Positions 50,368 through 57,298 of a stretch of 57,298 bases of DNA are shown piece by piece (within the stretch, counting starts at the first letter, position 1; each line of letters starts with the position of its first letter). Where the stretch lies: assembly GCA_910583745.1 (NCBI GenBank), contig CAJTZC010000010.1:1-57298 (forward strand). Reading direction: 5' to 3'. Origin of the DNA: an uncultured Bacilli bacterium (GTDB lineage Bacteria; Bacillota_I; Bacilli_A; RF39; UBA660). The notes beneath the pieces were generated by a model. That model did not search any database. It was not told the origin of the DNA and worked only from the letters and a program-made list of their open reading frames with translations. The position numbers were made by a program, and so were the translations under genes.

Positions 50368-51159
50368 TTATACTCCCATACTGCTAGTCTCAGGAAGTGT
50401 AGAACCTCCATCTATGACTATGCCTTGTGCAGTTATATAACTCGATTCTTCGCAAGCCAAGAATGCAGCAAGTTCTCCTATTTCTTTCGGATCAGCTAGT
50501 CTCTTCATAGGAATAGCCGAAGCGATACCTTCTATCACAGAGTGTGGATTGCTTTCGTTCGAATCTACCGCCATATTTTTGACGAGAGGTGTCTCGACAT
50601 AGCCAGGCATAATCGCATTGACGCGAATATCATAGGTGACCATCTCCGCTGCCAAACTCTTCGTAAACCCTAAGACTGCAGCTTTACTCGTCGCATAAGC
50701 GACTTCTCCTGAATCGGCAACCAATGGTCCTGTGACACTCGAAAGGTTGACGAGGGTTCCTTTGTTCGCGAGTTTTAAAAGGGGTAAAAACACTTTTGTG
50801 ACATTCCAAGCACCCTTAATGTTGATATCGAAATGGAAATCTCTATCTTCAAAACTCATGTTCTCAAAAGTCTCTAATTTGCATACGCCTGCATTATTGA
50901 CGATGACGTCGATTTTATCGTTGTCTTTCTCCACTTCTTTTAAAATCTTTTCCAAAGAAGAGACATCCCTGACGTCGGTATGAAAACCACAGATTTTATT
51001 TGGATACGTTTTTTCCAACTCTGCAACTGTGTTCTTCAATTCTTCCGAATAGTCGAGGATGATGACTTTCGCCCCATACTTTAAAAATACATCGACGATT
51101 CCTCTTCCAATTCCCATTGCTCCACCTGTGACGATGGCCACTTTATTTTCTAATTTCAA
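50368..51159 (-). CDS. Short-chain dehydrogenase/reductase (classical SDR)
   Basis: A 263-residue NAD(P)-dependent oxidoreductase. The Rossmann motif is VTGGAMGIGRGIVDVF (T-G-x3-G-x-G). NNAGVC carries the N-A-G, the catalytic serine is in LVNLSSVTGPLVADS, and the Y-x3-K pair is in VAYATSKAAVLGFTKSLAAE. The end AQGIVIDGGSTLPETS matches the usual V-D-G-G-x-T cofactor/substrate lid. An aspartate after beta-2 (V-I-I-L-D-Y) suggests NAD(H) rather than NADP(H). The substrate cannot be told. The start is probably the TTG at 51159, nine bases after AGGAG; a GTG three codons earlier is too near that site. Confidence 0.88.
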   Translation of the reverse strand: MKLENKVAIVTGGAMGIGRGIVDVFLKYGAKVIILDYSEELKNTVAELEKTYPNKICGFHTDVRDVSSLEKILKEVEKDNDKIDVIVNNAGVCKLETFENMSFEDRDFHFDINIKGAWNVTKVFLPLLKLANKGTLVNLSSVTGPLVADSGEVAYATSKAAVLGFTKSLAAEMVTYDIRVNAIMPGYVETPLVKNMAVDSNESNPHSVIEGIASAIPMKRLADPKEIGELAAFLACEESSYITAQGIVIDGGSTLPETSSMGV

Positions 51160-51210
51160 AAAAATCACTCTCCTATATACAATTAGTATATCATAAGAAG
51201 AGTGAAATAT

Positions 51211-51564
51211 TTATTTTTTAAAGTCGACTTGACGTTTAATCCATTCCATAATGACTCCGACGACATAGTCGACTTCCTCTTCGACGAGTTCTTTTCCTTT
51301 TGAAATCTTATGCCACTTCCAGAGACATTCTCTGCAACAAGTCGCCGTCGCATGTTGTGCTTTGAAGACAGGGTGTCCTCGCATCGGTGTCTGCTTCCCG
51401 TCATTCGGTATCGTGCTAGGTGCAAGTCTCTTCCGGATGAAATCGTACGCGTGGTTTTTCACAGTCTCAAAGTCCTTTTCCTCTACATAAGTTCTATCCT
51501 TTTCGTCCAATTTAAATCGACTTCTAAACTTGGATTTCTCGAGTCTTACAAATAATTCATCCAT
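51211..51564 (-). CDS. DUF4186 family protein
   Basis: A 117-residue protein with the DUF4186 signature: LEKSKFRSRFKLDEKDRTYV, then HAYDFIRKRLAP, NDGKQTPMRGHPVFKAQHAT and T-C-C-R-E-C-L-x-K-W-H. The paired histidines and three cysteines (A-T-C-C-R-E-C) look like a metal site. The role is unknown; the family is widespread in gut bacteria. GAGAGGG precedes the ATG. It begins 14 bases after rluD, so it is the end of the lspA-rluD unit. Confidence 0.88.
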   Translation of the reverse strand: MDELFVRLEKSKFRSRFKLDEKDRTYVEEKDFETVKNHAYDFIRKRLAPSTIPNDGKQTPMRGHPVFKAQHATATCCRECLWKWHKISKGKELVEEEVDYVVGVIMEWIKRQVDFKK

Positions 51565-51578
51565 AAAACCCTCTCTTT

Positions 51579-52478
51579 TTAATTCGATGCTTCTTGTTCC
51601 AAGTCGTTCAAAAGCATTTGGAACTCTTCAGGCAAAGGACTCTCGAAAAACAGATTCTCTCCCGTGATGGGGTGAGCAAACTCCAAACTTTTCGCATGGA
51701 GAAATTGTCCAAACTCGTCCTTAGCACGACCATACAAAGGGTCATTATGGACGGGATAACCGATATATTTCATGTGCACTCTTATCTGATGTGTCCTTCC
51801 CGTCTCCAGTCGCAGTTCGACCAAAGTATGTGCTTTAAATCTCCTCAAAACTTTGAGATGTGTCATCGCACTCTTTGCGTTCTCACTCGTAACACTATAT
51901 TTAATCCGGTTGGTTTTATCTCGACCTATCGGAGCATCGATCGTCGCACTCGCATTGGGAAATACGCCATCGATAAGGGCGACGTATACCCTTTTAATCG
52001 TCTTGTTTTTAAAGCCCTCTGCTAAGATGTTGTGCACTTTATCGTTTTTTGCCACCAACAAGACACCACTCGTATCTTTATCGATTCTGTGTACGATTCC
52101 AGGACGAAATTCTCCGTTTTCACTGGATAACTGCTCTGTATGACCGACCAGTGCATTCGCGAGGGTATGCTCACTGTTCCCAGCACCTGGATGGACGACC
52201 ATGCCAGAAGGCTTGTTGACGACCAAGATGTGTTCATCTTCATAGAGGATATCCAAATCGATTTTCTCACCTTTTAAAGTTTGTACTGTCTCTATCTCGT
52301 CTGGTAACTCGATGACATCTCCAGTGCCCACTTTAAAACTGGCTTTCTCGACCTTTCCATTCACAGAAATTGCTTTCTCGTCCAACAGCTTTTCCACTTT
52401 ACTTCTAGAATATTCGCTTACATTTCCTAAATATTTGTCTAACCTAATCTTCTCTTCGACTTCTACGATTATCCTCAA
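51579..52478 (-). CDS. rluD: 23S rRNA pseudouridine synthase, RluD family
   Basis: A 299-residue pseudouridine synthase of the RluA/RluD family that modifies rRNA. Residues 1-70 are an S4 domain (IRLDKYLGNVSEYSRSKVEK; I-S-V-N-G-K). The catalytic domain has ILYEDEHILVVNKPSGMVVH, the active-site HRIDKDTSGVLLVAKN with the catalytic aspartate (about residue 134), LETGRTHQIRVHMKYIGYPV and PLYGRAKDEFGQFLHAKSLE. The start is TTG at 52478, five bases after GGAGGA. It overlaps lspA by 35 bases, as in many Bacillota (lspA-rluD). Confidence 0.93.
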   Translation of the reverse strand: MRIIVEVEEKIRLDKYLGNVSEYSRSKVEKLLDEKAISVNGKVEKASFKVGTGDVIELPDEIETVQTLKGEKIDLDILYEDEHILVVNKPSGMVVHPGAGNSEHTLANALVGHTEQLSSENGEFRPGIVHRIDKDTSGVLLVAKNDKVHNILAEGFKNKTIKRVYVALIDGVFPNASATIDAPIGRDKTNRIKYSVTSENAKSAMTHLKVLRRFKAHTLVELRLETGRTHQIRVHMKYIGYPVHNDPLYGRAKDEFGQFLHAKSLEFAHPITGENLFFESPLPEEFQMLLNDLEQEASN

Positions 52479-52929
52479 CTTTGTCTCCTCCTAACATGAT
52501 ACTGATTCCTAAAATAGCAACACCGACGACGATGCACATGTCGGCAATATTGAAAACGGGAAAGTGATACCCTAATATCCTGAATTTGAGAAAGTCTCTC
52601 ACCATTCCCAAGAAAAGTCGGTCTCCAAAATTGCCGAATATGCCTCCTATCAAGAGACCCAACGCGATGATATTCGGTTTATTCATCTTGAACTCTTTTC
52701 CCATTTTAAAAATCATAATCAAAATGACGACACTCAAAATGGATAAAAACCACGTTTTTCCCTCCATCAAACTGAACGCCGCGCCCGTGTTATAGACATT
52801 CGTGATAGAGAAAAAATTCTCGATGAGAGGAATCGTTTCATTCACGCTTAAGAAAGCATCTACGATTGCTTTAGATACTTGGTCTATAATCAAAGAAAAA
52901 ATTGCAATAATAAAGATTTTTTTATCCAT
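52444..52929 (-). CDS. lspA: Lipoprotein signal peptidase (signal peptidase II)
   Basis: A 161-residue membrane aspartyl protease that cuts the signal peptide from lipidated prolipoproteins. It has four hydrophobic helices. Conserved boxes are IIDQVSKAIVD, VYNTGAAFSLMEG, GGIFGNFGDRLFLGMVRDFL (first catalytic Asp in V-R-D) and FPVFNIADMCIVVG (second catalytic Asp in I-A-D). It is coupled to rluD by overlap. The putative lipoprotein at 40219 is a possible client. Confidence 0.95.
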   Translation of the reverse strand: MDKKIFIIAIFSLIIDQVSKAIVDAFLSVNETIPLIENFFSITNVYNTGAAFSLMEGKTWFLSILSVVILIMIFKMGKEFKMNKPNIIALGLLIGGIFGNFGDRLFLGMVRDFLKFRILGYHFPVFNIADMCIVVGVAILGISIMLGGDKVEDNRRSRRED

Positions 52930-52960
52930 TGTTTCTCACATAGAAATTATACTATGAAAC

Positions 52961-53185
52961 TCACAATTCCACAAGTATTACGTCGCTTCCAAATTTTACA
53001 ATCTGGTTGAATTTTATGTTCGTCTCTGTTGCAAATGCGGCGTATTTTTTTAAGAATTTTGTAGGTTCGACGACGAGATACAAAATCTCTCCGCCTTCGT
53101 TCACGACCAAGTCGACGATTTTTCCTACTTTTTTTCCATCTTTTGTATTGACGATATCTTTCATCTGTAAGTCACTCATGCGCAT
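52961..53185 (-). CDS. ylmC: YlmC/YmxH-family PRC-barrel protein
   Basis: A 74-residue PRC-barrel protein: MRMSDLQMKDIVNTKDGKKV, then G-K-I-V-D-L-V-V-N-E-G-G-E-I, a middle V-E-P-x-K-F and a final IVKFGSDVILVEL. It belongs to the YlmC/YmxH group, present in sporulating and non-sporulating Bacillota; its role is unknown. AGGTGG stands four bases before the ATG. It lies upstream of lspA with a 31-base gap. Confidence 0.88.
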   Translation of the reverse strand: MRMSDLQMKDIVNTKDGKKVGKIVDLVVNEGGEILYLVVEPTKFLKKYAAFATETNIKFNQIVKFGSDVILVEL

Positions 53186-53216
53186 AAAACCACCTATAAA
53201 AATATATTTTTTCGCG

Positions 53217-53296
53217 ACAAAAAAAGAACCATACGAAGTAGGAACTCGTCGAAAAAAAATTTATTCTTTATTCCTTCTAGGTAGGTTCTCTCTATT
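53217..53296 (-). terminator. Structured terminator region after coaB
   Basis: AGAACC(TAC) near the coaB stop pairs with (GTA)TGGTTCT at the far end, followed by T7. An inner T8 run lies about half-way. A terminator with a long, branched hairpin is likely; a small regulatory RNA element ahead of ylmC is not excluded. Confidence 0.45.
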
Positions 53297-54060
53297 TAAA
53301 AGAGGATTTTCTCGAGGGTACTCGCTATCTCTTGTTTGGTCTCACACGTATAGTCGACACCATTTTCTCCGACGAAGTACGCGGGGTGCTTTCCATTCCC
53401 GATTTGGGATAGATCATTCGCAATGATATAGGTCGCACGATTTTTAATCCTCAATCTATCGGCGACGGCGATGAGGTCCTCATAGGGAACACCGTCGAGC
53501 AATTTAAACCCTATTAGAGTGGTATCTTCTGATAGCTCTTTGATTTTACCGATGACTTTTGGAGTCAAATCCAATTTAAACATCAAGTCGGGTTCATAAG
53601 AAGAAATCTTGTGCTCGTCACTCACGACATGTTTCGGATTTCGAATGATTTCTAAAATTCCCTTCTCCATATCTTCTAGAGAACCGTGATTTTCCGCGAA
53701 ATACGCGGCAAGTTCACTAGCGAGCATAGAAGCTGTAATGCTGTACTTCCCCTTGTAATCCCCGACCGCAGCAGAATGGATGACGGCATCGATTTTCTCT
53801 GTGCTTAAGAGGTTCTCCAATGCTTCCAAGAGGTCATCCGTCGATTCGACAGTGATGCATTTCAATTTTGGCGAATCGAGCCGAGGTTTCCGAGACAACT
53901 TTGTAGAGATATAATACAAACTCTCGATTTTATCCTCTCTATTTCCCAAAAACTCGTCGGCAATCACAGCTCCCAAAGTTCCGGTCGACATATTCGTAAT
54001 TTTCATGACCGCATCCAATCTCTCGTTTGTCGGTCCAGATGTGATGATTATTTTTTTCAT
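53296..54060 (-). CDS. coaB: Phosphopantothenate-cysteine ligase (stand-alone CoaB)
   Basis: A 254-residue CoaB-type enzyme that joins 4'-phosphopantothenate to cysteine in coenzyme A synthesis. The Rossmann-like start is IIITSGPTNERLDAVMKITN, with M-S-T-G-T-L-G-A and a later VIHSAAVGDYKGKYSI (A-A-V-x-D-Y). The C-terminal part has LTPKVIGKIKELSEDTTLIG, the F-K-L motif and IIANDLSQIGNG (A-N-D). The CoaC decarboxylase domain found in fused CoaBC is absent, as in organisms with split genes. It overlaps the nitrilase-like gene by four bases (ATGA). The two are therefore made together. Confidence 0.88.
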   Translation of the reverse strand: MKKIIITSGPTNERLDAVMKITNMSTGTLGAVIADEFLGNREDKIESLYYISTKLSRKPRLDSPKLKCITVESTDDLLEALENLLSTEKIDAVIHSAAVGDYKGKYSITASMLASELAAYFAENHGSLEDMEKGILEIIRNPKHVVSDEHKISSYEPDLMFKLDLTPKVIGKIKELSEDTTLIGFKLLDGVPYEDLIAVADRLRIKNRATYIIANDLSQIGNGKHPAYFVGENGVDYTCETKQEIASTLEKILF

Positions 54061-54905
54061 TTATTTTCCTTCTTTCTTAAATTTTTAACTTCCACATCGC
54101 GTGGATTATTTCGATACTCGTCGCTTCGTCCAAAGCGAGAAAAACAGTTAGTAAACTCGCCATAGAAGTAACTCGCTTCTCTGTCCAACTTCAATATAGA
54201 AGAACAGTGGTCGTCAAAGGTAATCCCTTCTTTTAAAAGCCATTCTTTCTCGTGGCCTTGAATCGGCCCGAACACATAACTCTCACCTTTTCCGTAGTCC
54301 TCACCTTTATAGGTAGACACACAATTGACCATGAAGGTATACACATTCTCTCGGTGATTATGAATGGCACGGCTCTCTTCCAAAAAAACTTTAGGATTGT
54401 TATTCGAGCAGATACAGATGAATCCGAAGAAGTCTTCCACTTCTCGCGCAATATAATAGGCATTCTGATAATACTCCATACAGTTCAATACGACGAAGTT
54501 CTTACCCTTGACCTCAAATGTCCTCTCAGCTAGCCTCCGGCTCATAAAGTCGACCTTTGAACATTTCTTTATTGTTCTAACCATTGGCTCCGCGCCACTC
54601 GCATTGCACTTCGGTATGAGATGCAACTCCCCTTTGTAGAATACTGCTGTCTGGTTGATCCCATCGTTGTACTTGCTCCCCGCGACGACAAGAGCCTTCT
54701 TCGATAATTCTTTAAAATAAGAATACATGTCTTCTTTATAACACATCTCCGGTAAGATGACGACGTCGGGCTTCTTCGCTGCGATCGTTTCCTTTACCCA
54801 TTCCAACTCTTCTTCAAACTGTTCGTCGAATATGGCATATTCATCTTTGCTTCCACAGTCCAAATCGACCTCGAGCTGAAATCCCAATACTTTAATAAAA
54901 TTCAT
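54057..54905 (-). CDS. Carbon-nitrogen hydrolase (nitrilase-fold) protein
   Basis: A 282-residue nitrilase-superfamily amidase-like protein. The expected triad can be traced: glutamate in VVILPEMCYKED, lysine in LIPKCNASGAEP and cysteine in FVVLNCMEYYQNAYY (near residue 142). Otherwise it is divergent, with an unusual NNNPKVFLEESRAIHNHREN in place of the common late motifs. The enzymes of this fold hydrolyse amides or nitriles. Translation is coupled to coaB, which suggests an amide in the pantothenate/pantetheine pathway as substrate; vanin pantetheinases have this fold. That link is only a guess from position. The LysR gene is divergent 87 bases away. Confidence 0.7.
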   Translation of the reverse strand: MNFIKVLGFQLEVDLDCGSKDEYAIFDEQFEEELEWVKETIAAKKPDVVILPEMCYKEDMYSYFKELSKKALVVAGSKYNDGINQTAVFYKGELHLIPKCNASGAEPMVRTIKKCSKVDFMSRRLAERTFEVKGKNFVVLNCMEYYQNAYYIAREVEDFFGFICICSNNNPKVFLEESRAIHNHRENVYTFMVNCVSTYKGEDYGKGESYVFGPIQGHEKEWLLKEGITFDDHCSSILKLDREASYFYGEFTNCFSRFGRSDEYRNNPRDVEVKNLRKKENK

Positions 54906-54992
54906 ACACTTCTCTTCCTTTCACTTGTATTTTATACGATTTATGATTATAATTAAAATATATATTTTTTATATTAGTAATAAGGAGAGCTT
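54906..54992. promoter_or_regulatory. Divergent promoter region, lysR / nitrilase-coaB
   Basis: 87 AT-rich bases between divergent start codons. T-rich dyads such as TTTATGATTATAATTAAA are present. LysR proteins usually bind T-N11-A sites in such a gap. I cannot pick one site. Confidence 0.45.
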
Positions 54993-55889
54993 ATGAATGT
55001 AGATTTAAACCTCTATTATGTATTTTATATCGTCGCCAAATACGGCAACATCACAAGAGCGGCGGAGGAACTATTCGTATCGCAACCTTCCGTGACACAG
55101 TCCATAAAATCACTCGAAAACCAAATTGGAGCCACACTTTTTATCCGCACAAAAAAGGGAGTCAACTTGACAGAGGAAGCAAAGGTACTCTTCAAATTTG
55201 TCGAAGAGGGAATTCATTATATTGAAAACGGCGAAAAAAAATTTCAGGAGCTCATGGACCTCGAAGAAGGCACTCTCAAAATCGGAGCGAGCACGACAGT
55301 CACCGAGCATGTGCTTCTACCCTATCTTCAAGAGTTTCAAAAGCGCTATCCCAAAATAGCTATTTCTATCACCAACCACCTGACTTCTGATTTAATAAGA
55401 CTCCTCCGAAATGGTACAGTGGATATCCTCGCTTTAAACTTGCCTACCAAAGAGGCACCTGATTTGGACATCACACCTTTCCTCGAAGTACACGACATCT
55501 TCGCAGTAGGAAAAGACAAGAAAGAGCTTTTTAAAACTGAAAAAAACTTCCAAGATTTGACTATGGAAGAATTCATATTTCAAAAGAGACCTTCTAATAC
55601 ACGAGCTTTCCTAGATAGTTGGTTAGAAAAAGAACAGTTAGGCATTTCACCAAAATTTGAAGTCGTAAGTTTCAATCTCGTCAAAGACATGACTAAAATA
55701 GGCATGGGAATAGGCTATCTTACGAAAGAGTTTGTCCGCGAAGAACTTTCTAAGGGCGAATTGTTTGAACTCAAAACGACTCCTAAAGTTCCATCTCGCG
55801 AGATTGGTCTAGTCACTTTAAAAAACATCTACCCGAGTTTTGCCGCACGCGCATTTATAGATTTGATTTTAGAAAAAGATAAAAAATAA
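54993..55889 (+). CDS. LysR-family transcriptional regulator
   Basis: A 298-residue LysR-type regulator. The N-terminal winged helix is DLNLYYVFYIVAKYGNITRA, then A-E-E-L-F-V-S-Q-P-S-V-T-Q-S-I-K, followed by the linker helix. Residues 90-295 form the two-lobed effector domain (LKIGASTTVTEHVLLPYLQE; GTVDILALNLPT; GIGYLTKEFVREEL). AAGGAGAG lies six bases ahead of the ATG. It is divergent from the nitrilase-coaB pair, the normal arrangement for a LysR regulator and its target. The effector is unknown. Confidence 0.92.
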   Translation: MNVDLNLYYVFYIVAKYGNITRAAEELFVSQPSVTQSIKSLENQIGATLFIRTKKGVNLTEEAKVLFKFVEEGIHYIENGEKKFQELMDLEEGTLKIGASTTVTEHVLLPYLQEFQKRYPKIAISITNHLTSDLIRLLRNGTVDILALNLPTKEAPDLDITPFLEVHDIFAVGKDKKELFKTEKNFQDLTMEEFIFQKRPSNTRAFLDSWLEKEQLGISPKFEVVSFNLVKDMTKIGMGIGYLTKEFVREELSKGELFELKTTPKVPSREIGLVTLKNIYPSFAARAFIDLILEKDKK

Positions 55890-55926
55890 AGACTCAACCC
55901 TTCAAACGGCTGAGTTATTTTTTTTA
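55890..55926. terminator. Bidirectional terminator, lysR / surface protein C
   Basis: ACTCA-CC, a loop, GG-TGAGT, with T8 on the plus strand and TTTATTTTTT on the minus strand. Confidence 0.8.
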
Positions 55927-57263
55927 AGTATTAAAAATGCGATAAGGATTATTGATGGTACCAGTTCCTTTGAACTGATTCAGGAATTCTACCTTTATAT
56001 TTATGACCGGCGCAACGGCACCCTTATAATGTACGCCCCAAACGTTCATAAAACCAAAACTGCCAATTCGAAAAATTCTTCCGTTCAAACTACTATTCAT
56101 GTAAGCTGGCGAGAAAGTCCAATTCCATTTAGTTTTTAATAAATAATAACTTTCATTTGTAGTATCGAGTACTCCACAGCCAGCTGCAAGCACTTCATCA
56201 GCTGTAATCAATCCAACAGGATAAGTGAGTGCACCATTCCCACCACTTGAGATAGATACAGTAAATTTATCATTCTCTTGTAGACATGTGAAACGCGGCT
56301 GTATTTTACTTACATCGGTATTCCATACATTTGTCCTTGATGATGCCCCAAATCCTGTTTTATTTGTTCCATATCCTAGACCTGTATCACTACTCCACCC
56401 TGTCTCAGCCTTTCCAGGTATGCTTCTATCGTTACAGAAGATACTGTCTGCAACAAAGTTTCCATATCCTGTGTCGACTATATTCGTCTTATACCATTCA
56501 TCAACTTTAATTTTTATTTCTGAGTCAGTTTCATTTCTTTGTGCTTCTTCCTTACTTGTACTTGCACTTCCGTTCATTCCTCCGTACATCCATCCGACAT
56601 ATTTCGCATCGTTATTGTTTGTATTCCATGCTTGGTCAATTAGGGCAAAACCTCTCTTATATGTATTTGAACTTGCTGGACCAGCTCCATCATATATTAT
56701 TCGTACGGTGCCATCTCCATTGAAACGAATGATTCTCCACCACATATCTTGACCAATTGCATCTTGTCCAAATTTCAGATAGTTGTTTGGCGCCGTTCCT
56801 CTAAAATAGTAACTCCTCCCATAGTCATCTTCCATACTAAATAGTCCGTCCTCTGTTTCATCTGTTGTTGCTGGATTTGCAAAGATTGGAACGTTAGTCT
56901 TTTTTGTCACTGTATCGTAATATTCTTTCAAAGTTGGTATTTCTTTATCAAAATATAATGTACATTGGTCGTTTTTTGAATTTTAAGACCTATCTTTTTT
57001 GTTTCATTATCTTGAGACAAGATACCACCATTTTTGCAGGTACTTTTCTCTAAATTTAATTTATACCCTTCTTTTGGAAACTCTTTCGAGAGATTTGCAT
57101 TATATTCTCCATTTTCATCTTGAACGAACATCGCGAGAAGTTCGCGATTGCTTTCTTGTAGTTTATTCTCTTCTTTCATCTTTAGGTTAAAATTGGCTGT
57201 ACTTACTAAAAATAAAGATATACCAACTAATATCGGCAATCTCTTCTTCTTAAATTTTTGCAT
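55924..57263 (-). pseudogene. Surface protein C: DUF6273-type protein with a frameshift at a homopolymer
   Basis: A third member of the surface family, about 446 codons long. The front half (from ATG 57263) has a hydrophobic helix (RLPILVGISLFLVSTANF), then an outer module with NGEYNANLSKEFPKEGYKLN, and K-S-T-C-K-N-G-G-I-L. The frame then breaks at an A6 run (plus-strand 56971-56976). The other frame gives CTLYFDKEIPTLKEYYDTVT and continues into IFANPATTDETEDGLFSMED, Y-Y-F-R-G-T-A-P-N-N, KYVGWMYGGMNGS, YPVGLITADEVLAAGC and V-A-P-V-I-N. One more A in the run restores a single product. Here the N-terminal domain is not TasA-like; it has the C...CxLYFD unit. Slipped-strand on/off switching is possible, as is a sequence error. 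A terminator-like hairpin precedes the start. Confidence 0.7.
56017..56106 (-). other. Hypervariable block in surface protein C
   Basis: Between T-F-S-P and V-A-P-V-I-N-I the product reads A-Y-M-N-S-S-L-N-G-R-I-F-R-I-G-S-F-G-F-M, then N-V-W-G-V-H-Y-K-G-A. It is about four residues longer than the same block in A and B, and unlike both. Confidence 0.55.
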
Positions 57264-57268
57264 GCAAA

Positions 57269-57298
57269 AAGGTCCCTCTTTCTATATATCCGGACCTT
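57269..57298 (-). terminator. Terminator or attenuator ahead of surface protein C
   Basis: AAGGTCC, a 16-base loop and GGACCTT, followed by TTTTG on the minus strand. It ends a few bases before the start codon, so it ends an upstream transcript or attenuates this gene. It touches the window edge. Confidence 0.55.

Noticed and set aside
53217..53296. A named riboswitch between coaB and ylmC
   Set aside because: The hairpins and T-runs fit a terminator; no conserved core of a known riboswitch class could be recognised.

Overview
The window is a chromosomal segment of a low-GC Bacillota bacterium, most likely an uncultured, gut-type member of the Bacilli (RF39/Erysipelotrichia-like). The placement is an inference. 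It rests on the AT-rich code, a T-box leader on serS, an L27 with a cleavable N-terminal extension next to its Prp protease gene, a one-helix signal peptidase I, a YlmC/YmxH-type PRC-barrel gene, and TasA/CalY-like surface proteins. Stops behave as in genetic code 11. No rRNA, tRNA, insertion sequence or CRISPR array was seen. Most genes are on the minus strand.

Layout. 1-4.9 kb is a decaying accessory block: a frameshifted ASCH gene, two intact and one broken copy of a DUF6870-like gene, a nucleotidyltransferase, a large HEPN-domain protein, a P-loop fragment and a broken Bro-N antirepressor. 4.9-13.2 kb holds a hybrid histidine kinase with two receiver domains, a HAD hydrolase/PlsC pair, a frameshifted N-formylglutamate amidohydrolase with a radical SAM gene, a secreted repeat protein, a metallophosphoesterase broken by one stop codon, and lepB. 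13.4-14.4 kb is a divergent XRE-regulator pair around a perfect palindrome. 14.4-21 kb is a transport block: a MacB-like ABC exporter, then a MarR regulator with a heterodimeric ABC efflux pump. 21-31.8 kb carries recG, serS with its T-box, an AAA/DUF4143 ATPase, a broken RhuM gene and several genes with no recognised family.

31.8-32.5 kb is non-coding. It contains two tandem 183-bp repeats, each with a sigma-A promoter and hairpins, then a lipid flippase gene that looks leaderless. 35-40 kb has a DUF6273-type surface protein, infC-rpmI-rplT (the L20 carries an extra Rho_N/SAP-like domain) and rplU-prp-rpmA. 40-45 kb has a lipoprotein, a DUF1906/peptidoglycan-binding protein and two secreted proteins. 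45-50 kb has a SWIM-SNF2 helicase and a second DUF6273 surface protein. 50-57 kb has an SDR, DUF4186, rluD, lspA, ylmC, coaB with a nitrilase-fold gene, a divergent LysR regulator, and a third DUF6273 surface protein that is frameshifted.

The most interesting signal is the DUF6273 surface family. The three paralogs match closely, except for one C-terminal block of 26-30 codons, between a W..FSP motif and an APVIN motif, where they share almost nothing. In the 48.6-kb copy that block is unusually GC-rich and most of its codons end in C or T. This is what variable regions of diversity-generating retroelement targets look like, although no reverse transcriptase or template repeat is in the window. 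Other leads are the HEPN/nucleotidyltransferase cassette, the tandem small-RNA-like repeats, and the number of broken genes (eight), which is either real decay or sequence error.
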